From Halomicronema sp. CCY15110 (GTDB taxonomy: Bacteria; Cyanobacteriota; Cyanobacteriia; Phormidesmidales; Phormidesmidaceae), in assembly GCF_016888165.1 (NCBI RefSeq), contig NZ_JACSWC010000437.1, positions 1 through 64,000 of the forward strand: a stretch of 64,000 bases of DNA, given 5' to 3'. This document shows, in pieces, positions 15,099-23,382 of the stretch (position 1 is its first letter; every line of letters starts with the position of its first letter). A program made the position numbers and the translations under genes. The notes beneath the pieces were generated by a model. The model ran no database searches, was not told the DNA's origin, and worked only from the letters and a program-made list of their open reading frames with translations.

Positions 15099-18000
15099 CT
15101 AGGTGAGGTTCTCCCCCGGCCACGACGGCACCTGCTGCCGCACAAACTCAACTGCGACTTCGACCGACTCGAATCTGCTGGGATAGCTATCGGCCAACGC
15201 CTGGGGCAGTTGCCCACAGTCGCGGTTGGGGGCAAGGGCGAGGTCAGCAGGCAAGGTGACACCACAAAGAAGGGGCGGTGATACACCACTGAACTGGGCT
15301 GATGATAAGTTGCGGGCATTACCTAGGTTGGCATCTAGCAGAATGGCGCGAGCGAGGTTGGCGCTAAAGAGGTAGGCGCGCTCGAGATTGGCATTTAGCA
15401 GAATTGCTCGCTCAAGGTTGGCGCGCTCGAGGTTGGCGCTAACGAGGTTAGCGCGAGCGAGGTTGGCATCTAGCAGAATTGTTCGCTCAAGGTTGGCGCG
15501 CTCGAAGTTGGCATTTAACAGAATTGCATACTGGAGGTTGGCGAGTAAGAGGTTGGCGCGCTCGAAGTTGGCGCGAGCGAGATGTGGCCCGGCAGTGAGG
15601 GTAAACGTGGCGAACCCTAAGGAATCAGCGTAGTGAATAGTATTGAGCAACCGATCTTTGTCCCAGTTTTCTGTACCAGGAGTGCCGCAAGGGTGAAAGG
15701 TGATGGCCGGGGCGGGCGCATCGTTGGGCAGGGTGGGATAGCTTTCGGGTTGGGCCTGGGCATGCAGCTTAAACAGCAAAATCAGCACATTCAGCCCCGC
15801 AAATACATCTACTTGCTTGAGCCCAATGGCAATACCCTGATTCCGCAGTTGCAGCATCTTTTTGAGGGGCAGATTTTCTTGCTGGGGCAGGTCGTCTACG
15901 GGTCCCTGGTTGAGAAACTCGCTTTCGTGCCAGCGCTGATAAAAACCATGCAGCCGCTCAAAGAGCTGTACTCGGTCAATGTCACTTTCGCTCAGTAGCT
16001 CAAACAGATAGTCCACAATCTCGACGCTGAGACCGCCATAGCCCAGCAGATCATAGATTTGGGCATTCACGGCCCCTTCATCCATCACCAGGCGCTGACG
16101 CTTCTTGAGTTCCGTCCAGTCGGTAAAGGCGCAGATCAACCGCTCAGCAAATAAGTACTCGCCAAAGCTTTTGTGGGCAAATTCCACCGAGCCCCGCTCG
16201 CCCTCCTTCGGCTTCAGATAAAAGGTGGTGAGTAGGTTGTTCAAAGCCTTCTCGTCCGACTGCCCTGTGGTGGCCTGGGATTGCTCCAAATATTGCTTCA
16301 CCGGGTTCGCCGTATCTTGAAAGCGCTGTTTCAGCATGGCCACCTGGGCCGTTTCATTGCCCGACTGCACCACGCACAGGGCCGCCTCTTGCAGCACCTC
16401 TCGCAGGTCATCCAGCTCTTCCAGACCCGCCAGGCGCAAGTTTTCGTCTTGACGCTGCTTGTCGAGCACCCAGTTCACCGATTCGCGATAGATACACACT
16501 TTGGCGGCGGTGGGGCTGCTGGGCTGCGCCGCTGTACCCGCAAACATTTCCTTCGTCAATTGGCCTTCGCGGTGCAGCCGCCCCAGCAGATACAGCAGCA
16601 GCGGTTCCCGCGCCAGGGTCTCGTCAATGTCCTGGGGGCACGCCTGCAAAAACGCTCTAAACGCAGTGGTCTCAGCTTCCCCAAAGCGGGCTTGCCACTT
16701 CGTCAACCACTGCTCGCGCTGGGTATCCCCCATTGGCTCTAGCCGCACCCGCGCCAGGTTTTTGGTCTGAGTAATCAGGCGATCAATCCCTTGCAGGGCC
16801 AGGGGGCGCCCCGTCACCACACACTGATGGTGGCTGCGGGCCTGAAAATCCGCCACCTGCTGCAAAAACTCCTTCAACCCACCGCTGGCGCGCCCCTCTA
16901 ACAGCAGCTCATCAAAGCCGTCCAAAATTAGCAAAAAACGGGTATTGCGATCCGCCAGCCAGTCACTGTCTCCCCGCACAAAGCTCACCTGTTCTAAATC
17001 GGGACAGTCTTCCAGGGTTTCCGTCAGGTTATTCGCCAGCTCTCGCAAATTCCGCAGGCGAATCAAGATTGGAATGTAGGCAAAGGCCAGCTCCCGCCGC
17101 ACGCGATCGGCCAACATCCGACAAAATACCGACTTGCCCCGTCCGGCCTCCCCTTCAATAAACATGACTTGGCGCGGCTGCTCGGGCGGCTGATCTGCCT
17201 GCTCTAAAAGTTGTTGCGCCCAAGCGTGGATATTGATTCGCTCAGCATCGCGGTCAACCGCTCCCGACTGGGTCAGCGGCTGCACATCGAGTTCCACATA
17301 CAAATCTTGGTACGTGACGCGGGGATTGGCTTCGTAGAATACCTGCTCGTTCGGCAGGCGGGCGATCGTCTCGGCTAAATAGGTTTCGATGCTGTCGTAG
17401 CGGTCTTGGGTCGCTTGCCCCCCGGTTCGATAAACCGCCGCCAGAGGGGCCACGCTGTCCCCCGCTTCGGCGATCGCCCGGTGCAGATAGCGATGGGTGC
17501 CCCAGGTCACCTGTGCCACGAGTCGCTGGGTGGTGGCGTCATCCAGCTCCGCCTGCTGCAAACAGTCCCGCAGCGCCAGGCTAAACTGCTCCGCCAGCAC
17601 CGACTCCCGAAAGCGGCTGGTGACTGTTTCGGCCTCGCGTTTGGTCAGGTCGGTCTGGAGCCGCGCCAGTTGCCGCTCAATCAGGGTTTGTAGGGAAACC
17701 TGCCCCAGCTGGGCTTGAACGGTGGCGTCATCGACCCGGGCTAACACCGTTTCTAAGCTTTGCAGATAGGCCAGCTGAGCCGTGATGGCCACCGCGCTTT
17801 CGTAGGTCGGGTCAATCTTCGACAAATCTAGATAAATGCGCAGCAGGCCAATCCCAATGGAGACAAAGGGCAAACCAGAGACCGCCAGTTGCGTCACGGG
17901 CGATTCCAGCGTTTGCAAAAATGGTTCGATTTGTTGGAGGTGGGGTTGCAGCCGCTTCAGATTCGGCGCTTGATCTCGGACGGTTGTGCCGAAGTCATTG

Positions 18001-18101
18001 GTGGCAACCACGGCCTCAATACCATTTTCCGCTAGTTCACCCCAGGGGATGTCATGCACATCCGTATTGAGAAATTGCCAGAAGCCTTTTAATGCCTGCA
18101 T
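15099..18101 (-). CDS. NACHT-domain NTPase with pentapeptide repeats (NLR-like STAND protein)
   Basis: A 1000-residue protein. The N-terminal 300 residues are mainly helical with one hydrophobic stretch (about 73-93). The NACHT NTPase core follows: Walker A GEAGRGKS at 317-324, Walker B LLILDGFDELL at 390-400, then the winged-helix/ARM-like region through about 720. Residues about 840-925 are pentapeptide repeats of the A(N/D)LxR type (NFERANLERTILLDANLARA), a right-handed beta-helix likely to sense a ligand. A short C-terminal tail ends in VRQQVPSWPG. NACHT proteins act as oligomerising switches, several of them in phage defence. No separate effector gene is obvious. The start ATG at 18101 is the first in frame. 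Confidence 0.85.
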   Translation of the reverse strand: MQALKGFWQFLNTDVHDIPWGELAENGIEAVVATNDFGTTVRDQAPNLKRLQPHLQQIEPFLQTLESPVTQLAVSGLPFVSIGIGLLRIYLDLSKIDPTYESAVAITAQLAYLQSLETVLARVDDATVQAQLGQVSLQTLIERQLARLQTDLTKREAETVTSRFRESVLAEQFSLALRDCLQQAELDDATTQRLVAQVTWGTHRYLHRAIAEAGDSVAPLAAVYRTGGQATQDRYDSIETYLAETIARLPNEQVFYEANPRVTYQDLYVELDVQPLTQSGAVDRDAERINIHAWAQQLLEQADQPPEQPRQVMFIEGEAGRGKSVFCRMLADRVRRELAFAYIPILIRLRNLRELANNLTETLEDCPDLEQVSFVRGDSDWLADRNTRFLLILDGFDELLLEGRASGGLKEFLQQVADFQARSHHQCVVTGRPLALQGIDRLITQTKNLARVRLEPMGDTQREQWLTKWQARFGEAETTAFRAFLQACPQDIDETLAREPLLLYLLGRLHREGQLTKEMFAGTAAQPSSPTAAKVCIYRESVNWVLDKQRQDENLRLAGLEELDDLREVLQEAALCVVQSGNETAQVAMLKQRFQDTANPVKQYLEQSQATTGQSDEKALNNLLTTFYLKPKEGERGSVEFAHKSFGEYLFAERLICAFTDWTELKKRQRLVMDEGAVNAQIYDLLGYGGLSVEIVDYLFELLSESDIDRVQLFERLHGFYQRWHESEFLNQGPVDDLPQQENLPLKKMLQLRNQGIAIGLKQVDVFAGLNVLILLFKLHAQAQPESYPTLPNDAPAPAITFHPCGTPGTENWDKDRLLNTIHYADSLGFATFTLTAGPHLARANFERANLLLANLQYAILLNANFERANLERTILLDANLARANLVSANLERANLERAILLNANLERAYLFSANLARAILLDANLGNARNLSSAQFSGVSPPLLCGVTLPADLALAPNRDCGQLPQALADSYPSRFESVEVAVEFVRQQVPSWPGENLT
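15320..15610 (-). repeat. DNA-level repeats encoding the pentapeptide array
   Basis: Within the NACHT gene, 15-base-type units recur many times (for example GCGCGCTCGAGGTTGGC and GGTTGGCATCTAGCAGAAT appear in several close copies). The near-identity at DNA level points to recent expansion or recombination of the sensor array rather than old, diverged repeats. Confidence 0.7.
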
Positions 18102-18263
18102 CGCGATCGCACAGATGAAAATCGTGCCTCAACGATAGCGAAGTTCCTTTAAGAGCGTGCCGTTGCGTAATGACTTCACACTGACTAAGACTGATAACAT
18201 TTTGTAGATCTCAGCCTTCAACTTCTGCCCTAGAAGCTTTAACCCGCTTAACTTGGCTGCACT

Positions 18264-18575
18264 GTGCAAATTCTCACGGATTATCAAGGTCGTCAGATTC
18301 GCTTAACGACTGAGCGGCTTGCCCATATTCTTGAGCACCCAGAAATGGCTACGATGGAAGCAGCCATTTGCACAGCGCTGCAACAGCCTCAAGTCGTGAG
18401 GCGCTCCAGAACAGACAGCAATGTTTACCTTTACTATCAGCATCAGGCAGAAACGATGGTGGGTGCCAAGTGGCTTTGCGTCGTAGTTAAGCTGCTACCA
18501 GACGATGCCTTTGTCATTACCGCTTATTTAACCGACAAACTCAAACAAGGAGAGCCGCAATGGCCCAAGCCGTAA
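18264..18575 (+). CDS. Possible nuclease-like partner of a DUF2283 protein
   Basis: A 103-residue soluble protein. Landmarks: RLTTERLAHILEHPEM near the N-terminus, a central strand with NVYLYYQH, then KWLCVVVKLLPDDAFVITAY, a pattern of helix followed by antiparallel strands. Proteins of this shape next to DUF2283 genes resemble the broad BECR (barnase/EndoU/RelE-like) nuclease group, but I cannot identify catalytic residues with certainty. The GTG at 18264 is the chosen start. Its last 16 bases overlap the DUF2283 gene, giving a toxin-antitoxin-like arrangement. Function as a toxin is inference. Confidence 0.6.
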   Translation: MQILTDYQGRQIRLTTERLAHILEHPEMATMEAAICTALQQPQVVRRSRTDSNVYLYYQHQAETMVGAKWLCVVVKLLPDDAFVITAYLTDKLKQGEPQWPKP

Positions 18576-18778
18576 AAATCTGGTTTGACCCCGAAGCCGA
18601 CTTTCTTGAGGTGACTTTCTCGGAGGCGGCTGGCTATCTACGCGAGACCGATCACGATGCGGTCATGGAACGCGTCGATGCGCAGGGCAATGTGCTCGGG
18701 TTCTCGGTGCTCAACGTTAGCCAACTCGCCAAAGAGCAACCGCTCTATGCTCAGCTCATGGGCAATCATGTGGCTTAG
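18560..18778 (+). CDS. DUF2283 family protein
   Basis: A 72-residue protein with the DUF2283 signature: KIWFDPEADFLEVTFSEAAG at the start, a DHDAVMERVDAQGNVLGFSV centre, and a C-terminal helix. The family is small, beta-rich and usually encoded beside another small protein; its function is not settled. The ATG at 18560 lies inside the end of the preceding gene (16-nt overlap) and GGAGAG is 9-14 nt upstream of it, so the two are translationally coupled. Confidence 0.82.
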   Translation: MAQAVKIWFDPEADFLEVTFSEAAGYLRETDHDAVMERVDAQGNVLGFSVLNVSQLAKEQPLYAQLMGNHVA

Positions 18779-18856
18779 CCGCAACCTAGCCAGCATAGAA
18801 GTGAGCGCACCCGCTGGCACGCCCACCCAAACTGAGGATTCAAAAGGGTGATCAGC

Positions 18857-19723
18857 TTACACGGCTGCCAACTCCGGTCGGGTCGCGACGGCTTCCGCAG
18901 TCGGGGCGGCGGTGCAGTACACTTCGGCGGAATTGTTGGGACTCTCGATCAGCTTCACCTTGTGCAGCTGGGCTCCCGTTTGGGCAATGGGCTCCCGCAG
19001 CAGGTCGCGAATGTGAACGGCGATGTTTTCCGCTGTGGGCACCACCTTCTCAAAGTAAGGAATGTCTTTGTTGAGGAAAGTGTGGTCAAAGGGTTCCACC
19101 ACGTGCTCATCAATGGCCTTTTGCAATTCCGCCAAATCCGCAATCATGCCCGTGCGCGGCTCGATTTCCCCCTTCACCGTCACTTCTAAATGGTAGTTGT
19201 GACCATGACCATGGGGACGGGCGCACTTGCCGTAAATTTCCACATTTTCGTCATAGCTCAGGGTCGGCAAGGCTAAGCGGTGAGCGGCGCTAAAGTGAGT
19301 GCTGATGGTGAGATATGCTTCCATGTCATTACCTGTGTAGTCGGCCCAAAGTTCGGGATGTTCAAATAGCTGAATCTGGGTGATCGGAAGGTGCGGCGAG
19401 AGACGCTGCCACAGCACCCACGCCATATGTTCCGTCGTCGGCAGCGTGGCCTGAAACTCCGGCCACACGTCATTTAAATACGAGAAGTCGAGCTGACTGG
19501 TGACTTCTCGCTTGATCACCTGTTTCACATCCGACAGGTTCAGCACCATGCCGTACTCATCCAGCTCGCCCAGCATCGACACGTACAGCACATAGTTGTG
19601 ACCGTGCCCCGGAGCCCGACTGCAAGGACCAAACTTGGCTTGGTTTTCGGCCTCGCTCCATTCTGGCAGCCAATAGCGATGGCTAGCCGAAAACTGAGCG
19701 CGGCGGTTAATAACGCATTCCAT
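18857..19723 (-). CDS. Double-domain 6-pyruvoyl-tetrahydropterin synthase / QueD-family protein
   Basis: A 288-residue protein made of two tandem PTPS/QueD domains, about twice the usual length. Domain 1 (1-130): H15, C34, H40, H42 and E121 are present, but the catalytic Asp-His pair is D79-F80. Domain 2 (135-275): H148, C167, H173, H175, D213-H214 and E260 are all present. Zinc is bound by the three histidines. Standard members make 6-carboxy-tetrahydropterin for queuosine or tetrahydropterins for pterin cofactors. So domain 2 looks active and domain 1 probably binds zinc but is not fully catalytic. No queuosine genes adjoin it. Start ATG 19723. Confidence 0.88.
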   Translation of the reverse strand: MECVINRRAQFSASHRYWLPEWSEAENQAKFGPCSRAPGHGHNYVLYVSMLGELDEYGMVLNLSDVKQVIKREVTSQLDFSYLNDVWPEFQATLPTTEHMAWVLWQRLSPHLPITQIQLFEHPELWADYTGNDMEAYLTISTHFSAAHRLALPTLSYDENVEIYGKCARPHGHGHNYHLEVTVKGEIEPRTGMIADLAELQKAIDEHVVEPFDHTFLNKDIPYFEKVVPTAENIAVHIRDLLREPIAQTGAQLHKVKLIESPNNSAEVYCTAAPTAEAVATRPELAAV

Positions 19724-20138
19724 AAAGACAGCGCACCGTTTTGTTTACGTTCCGTAATGTTCTGTTCCTAGCATAGGCGATCGCTTTACCGATGTGCTGT
19801 GATCCATTGGCCCTGAGAGTGGCACATGGACGGCACCCAGCCATAAGCTTTGTGACAGAGACGGCTCATTTTTCTATCACTGGATAGAGAGGCCCTGATA
19901 TGAGCCGCATACAGGCAGCAAGCCCAGTATTACTTTTAATTTCATGAGTTGCTGACATAGGGGCAAAATCGTAAAATTAGATACAGATATAAAAATCGTT
20001 CATCCCGAATGCCCAGCTTTTTCGCTGATATTCAGTTTTCGATTGGCACCACCGGGACGGAAGTAAGGGAATACCTGAAGGAACGCGCCTCTTAAATCAA
20101 AACCATTCTGAGACAAGCTTTAAGCTTGGAGGCGAAAT
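19724..20138. other. Divergent promoter region with a 28-codon ORF
   Basis: A 415-base spacer between the leftward QueD-like gene and the rightward DUF4278 gene. It contains an ATG-initiated frame at 20009-20095 (28 residues, start MPSFFADIQFSIG, end LKERAS), which has no ribosome-binding site I can identify and is probably chance or the relic of a longer gene. AT-rich sequence at 19960-20000 is a plausible promoter area. GGAGG is 10 nt before the ATG at 20139. Confidence 0.5.
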
Positions 20139-20552
20139 ATGAAACTTTGTTACCGTGGCGTTAAATATGACTACACTCCTCCCGTGTTGGAGGTATCCGA
20201 AAGTCAAATGCTCGGGCATTATCGCGGTCGGCCCCTGCATTTCTCTTATGTGAGTCATGTGCCCTTTCCGCAACCTGAGGCTAATCTGACCTATCGCGGC
20301 ACGCCTTACCACACGACTCGTCACGGGGCTGTGGAAGCAATGGTGCAGGTTAATAAAGCTCCTCAAGCACCGCAGTTCAAGCCGGTATTTGACTCGATGG
20401 CAGCGGCGCGGCGCAACTTGCTGCAAGAAGCCACGGATATGCACCAGGCCAATATCAAGCGATCGCTAGAACGACGGATGCAAGTGGCGCAAGCTAAGGG
20501 CGACAATCGCCTATTGCAACAGCTCGAAGACGAAAGGCATCAGTACGCTTAA
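20139..20552 (+). CDS. DUF4278 domain-containing protein
   Basis: A 137-residue soluble protein starting MKLCYRGVKYDYTPPVLEV, the mark of the cyanobacterial DUF4278 family, with a second YRG element (LTYRGTPYHTTRHG) near residue 50. The C-terminal half is a charged helix (RRNLLQEATDMHQANIKRSL) likely to form a coiled coil. No function is known. A GGAGG lies just before the ATG. A strong hairpin 30 nt after the stop codon probably ends its transcript. Confidence 0.83.
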   Translation: MKLCYRGVKYDYTPPVLEVSESQMLGHYRGRPLHFSYVSHVPFPQPEANLTYRGTPYHTTRHGAVEAMVQVNKAPQAPQFKPVFDSMAAARRNLLQEATDMHQANIKRSLERRMQVAQAKGDNRLLQQLEDERHQYA

Positions 20553-20583
20553 GTTGCTGAAGCGGCGATGAACGTGACCTTTG

Positions 20584-20627
20584 AATCCCTCTTGCCCCCC
20601 ACCCGGTGCAGGAGGGATTCGCGTTTT
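20584..20627. terminator. Bidirectional-type terminator hairpin
   Basis: Arm GAATCCCTCTTGC (20584-20596) pairs with GCAGGAGGGATTC (20609-20621), 13 bp with one wobble and a 12-nt loop, followed by GCGTTTT. It lies between the convergent DUF4278 and nfi genes and could serve both. Confidence 0.75.
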
Positions 20628-20645
20628 AGAGCGGATGTCGGCTAA

Positions 20646-21380
20646 TTACCACAACGACATTTGCCCAGCCGTGGCGTCATCATCCGGGCGGCGTGACTTC
20701 AGCGGCGGCAATGGTCCCCGGTTCGAGGCTAGGCGATCCGCTAATCGTGTGGTTTCCGGTAGGCGATACTTTGGGGTGCATTGCTGCACGTAGTCCAGGG
20801 CCGTGGGCAAGCTGATGCGGTGGCCAGCGGAGATGTACAGCGGCTTGGTATTCGTGCGGCTGCGGTAGACGGCCCCGATGGTTTCGGCGCGATCTCGCAG
20901 GGGCACCCACGCTCCTTTTTCGCTGGGCACCTCGTCATGGATGCCAATGAGTCGCGACTTGGCCACTCCAATGGTGGGGCAATCCACGATCAGTCCCAGA
21001 TGGCAGGCAATGCCAAAGCGGCGGGGATGGGCAATGCCCGCGCCGTCGCACAGGATGAGATCGGGGGTGAGTTTGAGGCTCGCCAGGGCTGCCAACAGGG
21101 TGGGCAGTTCGCGAAAGGACAGCAGACTCGGCACGTAGGGAAAGGTGGTGGGGCGTTTTGCTAAGGCGGTTTCCACTAACTGCAAGCTAGGAAATTCCAA
21201 CACCACCACGGCGGCTCGCGTCACTTGTCCCTGGTCTTCAAAGCCGACATCCACCCCGGCGACCAACTGGAGGGGCGATCGCACTTCATCTTGCAAGCGC
21301 ACCTGCGATCGCAATTCGTTTTGCCGGGCGATCGCGGCGGCGGGATCAGTCGGCCAAGTCGTCGGGGCAACAAACTCCAT
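20646..21380 (-). CDS. nfi: Endonuclease V
   Basis: A 244-residue DNA-repair nuclease that nicks one base beyond deaminated adenine (inosine). The active-site set is complete and close to standard numbering: D44 in AGVDVGF, E90 in FPYVPSLLSFRE, and D111 in CDGAGIAHPRRFGIACHLG, with IGVAKSRL following. The C-terminus has a Pro/Arg tail of about 30 residues beyond the catalytic core. The ATG at 21380 follows a plain spacer. Its 3' end faces DUF4278 across a terminator hairpin. Identification is secure. Confidence 0.92.
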   Translation of the reverse strand: MEFVAPTTWPTDPAAAIARQNELRSQVRLQDEVRSPLQLVAGVDVGFEDQGQVTRAAVVVLEFPSLQLVETALAKRPTTFPYVPSLLSFRELPTLLAALASLKLTPDLILCDGAGIAHPRRFGIACHLGLIVDCPTIGVAKSRLIGIHDEVPSEKGAWVPLRDRAETIGAVYRSRTNTKPLYISAGHRISLPTALDYVQQCTPKYRLPETTRLADRLASNRGPLPPLKSRRPDDDATAGQMSLW

Positions 21381-21387
21381 TTATCCG

Positions 21388-21415
21388 GCGGTTATCAACA
21401 AGCGGTTATCAACAA
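21388..21415. repeat. Perfect 14-bp tandem duplication
   Basis: GCGGTTATCAACAA is present twice back-to-back (21388-21401 and 21402-21415) in the spacer between nfi and the lipase gene. It overlaps the expected promoter region of nfi and may have changed spacing there. Confidence 0.85.
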
Positions 21416-21456
21416 AGGGTTAAGGAGCACATGCTAGCGGGAAAATTTTCGATAGC

Positions 21457-23340
21457 ATGAGGCATCTATCATTTCACCATGCTGACAGGGTTATGGGTAT
21501 TAAGCGGGTATCTTGCATCGGGTTGGGCGCTGTGGGGCTAGTTGTGGCGGGGCCGGGAGTAACTCAGGCACTAGCCGCCGTGGTTACAAATGTCGCGGGG
21601 CAGGGCAACCGACTCACCCCAGAAGTTGTGATCCAGTCGCAACTAGGGGCGCAGTGGCTGGCGGCCTTTGCCTTACTAATGGGGGCGATCGCAGCAGTGG
21701 CTGGAGTCGATCGCTATATCAAAAATCAGCAGTGGGAACGGCGCGATCTGGCCCGCCACCTGTTCGAAGAATTTGCCAGCCGCGAGGCCGTGCGCAATGT
21801 GTCTGACATTTTAGATTTTGAAGAATATCGCGTGTTTGAATTGCGCCTGCCTACGGGCGATCAGTCGGTGGTGCGTTTTGAAGCGACCGACGAACGCCTG
21901 AAGCGGGCGCTGCGTCCCCACGACCAAATGGTTAAAACCCGTCAGGGCTTGAATATGCTGGCACATATGAATCGTCAGCAGCCCAGCAAAATGGACGAAA
22001 ACACTGTCCGGGTGTTGCAGCAGTACCGGGATGAAGAGTTCATCATTGAGTTGACCCTGCGCAATTGGTTCGACGGATTTTTGAGTGCCTTTGAAGCCTG
22101 TGAAAATGCGATTTTATCGGGACTGGTCACCGCTGCAGATCTGGAGCCTTACATTATTTACTGGGTGCGGGTAATTAGCGATCGCACCTATCGCCGTGAG
22201 GGGGGTTCCGCCTTCTATGACCAACTCTTTCACTACATTTACTGGGCCGGTTACGACGGTGTGCAGAACCTGTTTGAGCGCTATGGCTACAAAATTTTGC
22301 CGCCCCCCTACAGCACCCACGACTTTGCCAACATTGAACGCGACAATGCGGTGATCAACGCCTTTCGGGCTTTGTGCATGGCAAAAGCGGCGCATCTAGT
22401 GTACGAAGATCCGGGCTATGTGGAAGACATTGTGCGGCTCTGGCTCAGCCCCGATGACGATCTGAAATGGATGCAACAAACCCCGGCGGATTATGTGGTT
22501 GACGTGATTAAACGTTGGCTGCGGGAGGGAGAAACCGACAACAAAGGCGTAAATCTGCCTGCCAACTATCGATATTTTGTCAACCACCTGACAGATACCC
22601 AGGCCTTTATCTTTCGGAAAGGACAGCATATCGTGCTGGTCTTTCGCGGTAGCCAACAAGCCGCCGACTGGGGCACCAATTTCAAGTTTCGGATGAAACA
22701 GTTTGCATTTACCCATACTGCCCAGTCAGCCGTACCGCCGACGGGCGAGGTGCATCGGGGGTTTCATGATGCTTGGCGGAGTGTGGAGCGCGACGTGTTG
22801 GTGCAACTTCAACAGTGGTGGACGCCCGACAGTCAACTCTGGGTCACCGGGCATAGTTTGGGGGGGGCATTGGCGGCGCTGGCGGCCACCTCGCTGGAAT
22901 ATCAGGGCTTTAAGGTGTCAGGACTGTACACGTTTGGACAGCCGCGTGTCGGCGACTGGGCCTTTACCCGTGAGGTGAATGGACGCATGGGCGATCGCAT
23001 GTTCCGCTATGTGAATAACAACGACATTGTGCCGTTGATTCCGCCGCAGGTAAATCCGCTGAATCCGGGGCGGCTGTATGGTCATATGGGGCAATTTCGC
23101 TATTTTGGCTTTCGGGGTAAGCTGCACGAAAAGTCTTACACTACGCAACGTTGGGGCGATCGCCTGCTCGGCTTTTTGGCCGGGATCAAACAGCCTGGGC
23201 CGGATGTCGTGGCGGATCACATGATGGAGTTTTACGTGCGCTATTTGCAGCGCGAACTCGACAAGCAAAAGGATCGTCGCAAAGTCGAAGAGGAAGCTCT
23301 AGAGGCAAAAGACATCCGCGAAATGGAAAAAGCTCGCTAG
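21457..23340 (+). CDS. Class 3 lipase-type alpha/beta hydrolase, membrane-linked
   Basis: A 627-residue protein. Near the N-terminus are two hydrophobic segments (about 20-45 and 66-84). A long helical region follows, then the lipase class 3 domain: HIVLVFRGSQQAADW (oxyanion side), the nucleophile elbow GHSLGG with S467, FGQPRVGD with an acidic residue and the His region near HMGQFRY. Class 3 lipases hydrolyse acyl esters of lipids. The N-terminal membrane region suggests a role on membrane lipids. The start could be 21457 or the ATG at 21493 (MGIKR). UPF0182 follows 42 nt downstream on the same strand, probably in the same transcript. Confidence 0.82.
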   Translation: MRHLSFHHADRVMGIKRVSCIGLGAVGLVVAGPGVTQALAAVVTNVAGQGNRLTPEVVIQSQLGAQWLAAFALLMGAIAAVAGVDRYIKNQQWERRDLARHLFEEFASREAVRNVSDILDFEEYRVFELRLPTGDQSVVRFEATDERLKRALRPHDQMVKTRQGLNMLAHMNRQQPSKMDENTVRVLQQYRDEEFIIELTLRNWFDGFLSAFEACENAILSGLVTAADLEPYIIYWVRVISDRTYRREGGSAFYDQLFHYIYWAGYDGVQNLFERYGYKILPPPYSTHDFANIERDNAVINAFRALCMAKAAHLVYEDPGYVEDIVRLWLSPDDDLKWMQQTPADYVVDVIKRWLREGETDNKGVNLPANYRYFVNHLTDTQAFIFRKGQHIVLVFRGSQQAADWGTNFKFRMKQFAFTHTAQSAVPPTGEVHRGFHDAWRSVERDVLVQLQQWWTPDSQLWVTGHSLGGALAALAATSLEYQGFKVSGLYTFGQPRVGDWAFTREVNGRMGDRMFRYVNNNDIVPLIPPQVNPLNPGRLYGHMGQFRYFGFRGKLHEKSYTTQRWGDRLLGFLAGIKQPGPDVVADHMMEFYVRYLQRELDKQKDRRKVEEEALEAKDIREMEKAR

Positions 23341-23382
23341 GGTGAACAGAGTACCTGTCAACTGTCATCATCAACACCGATT

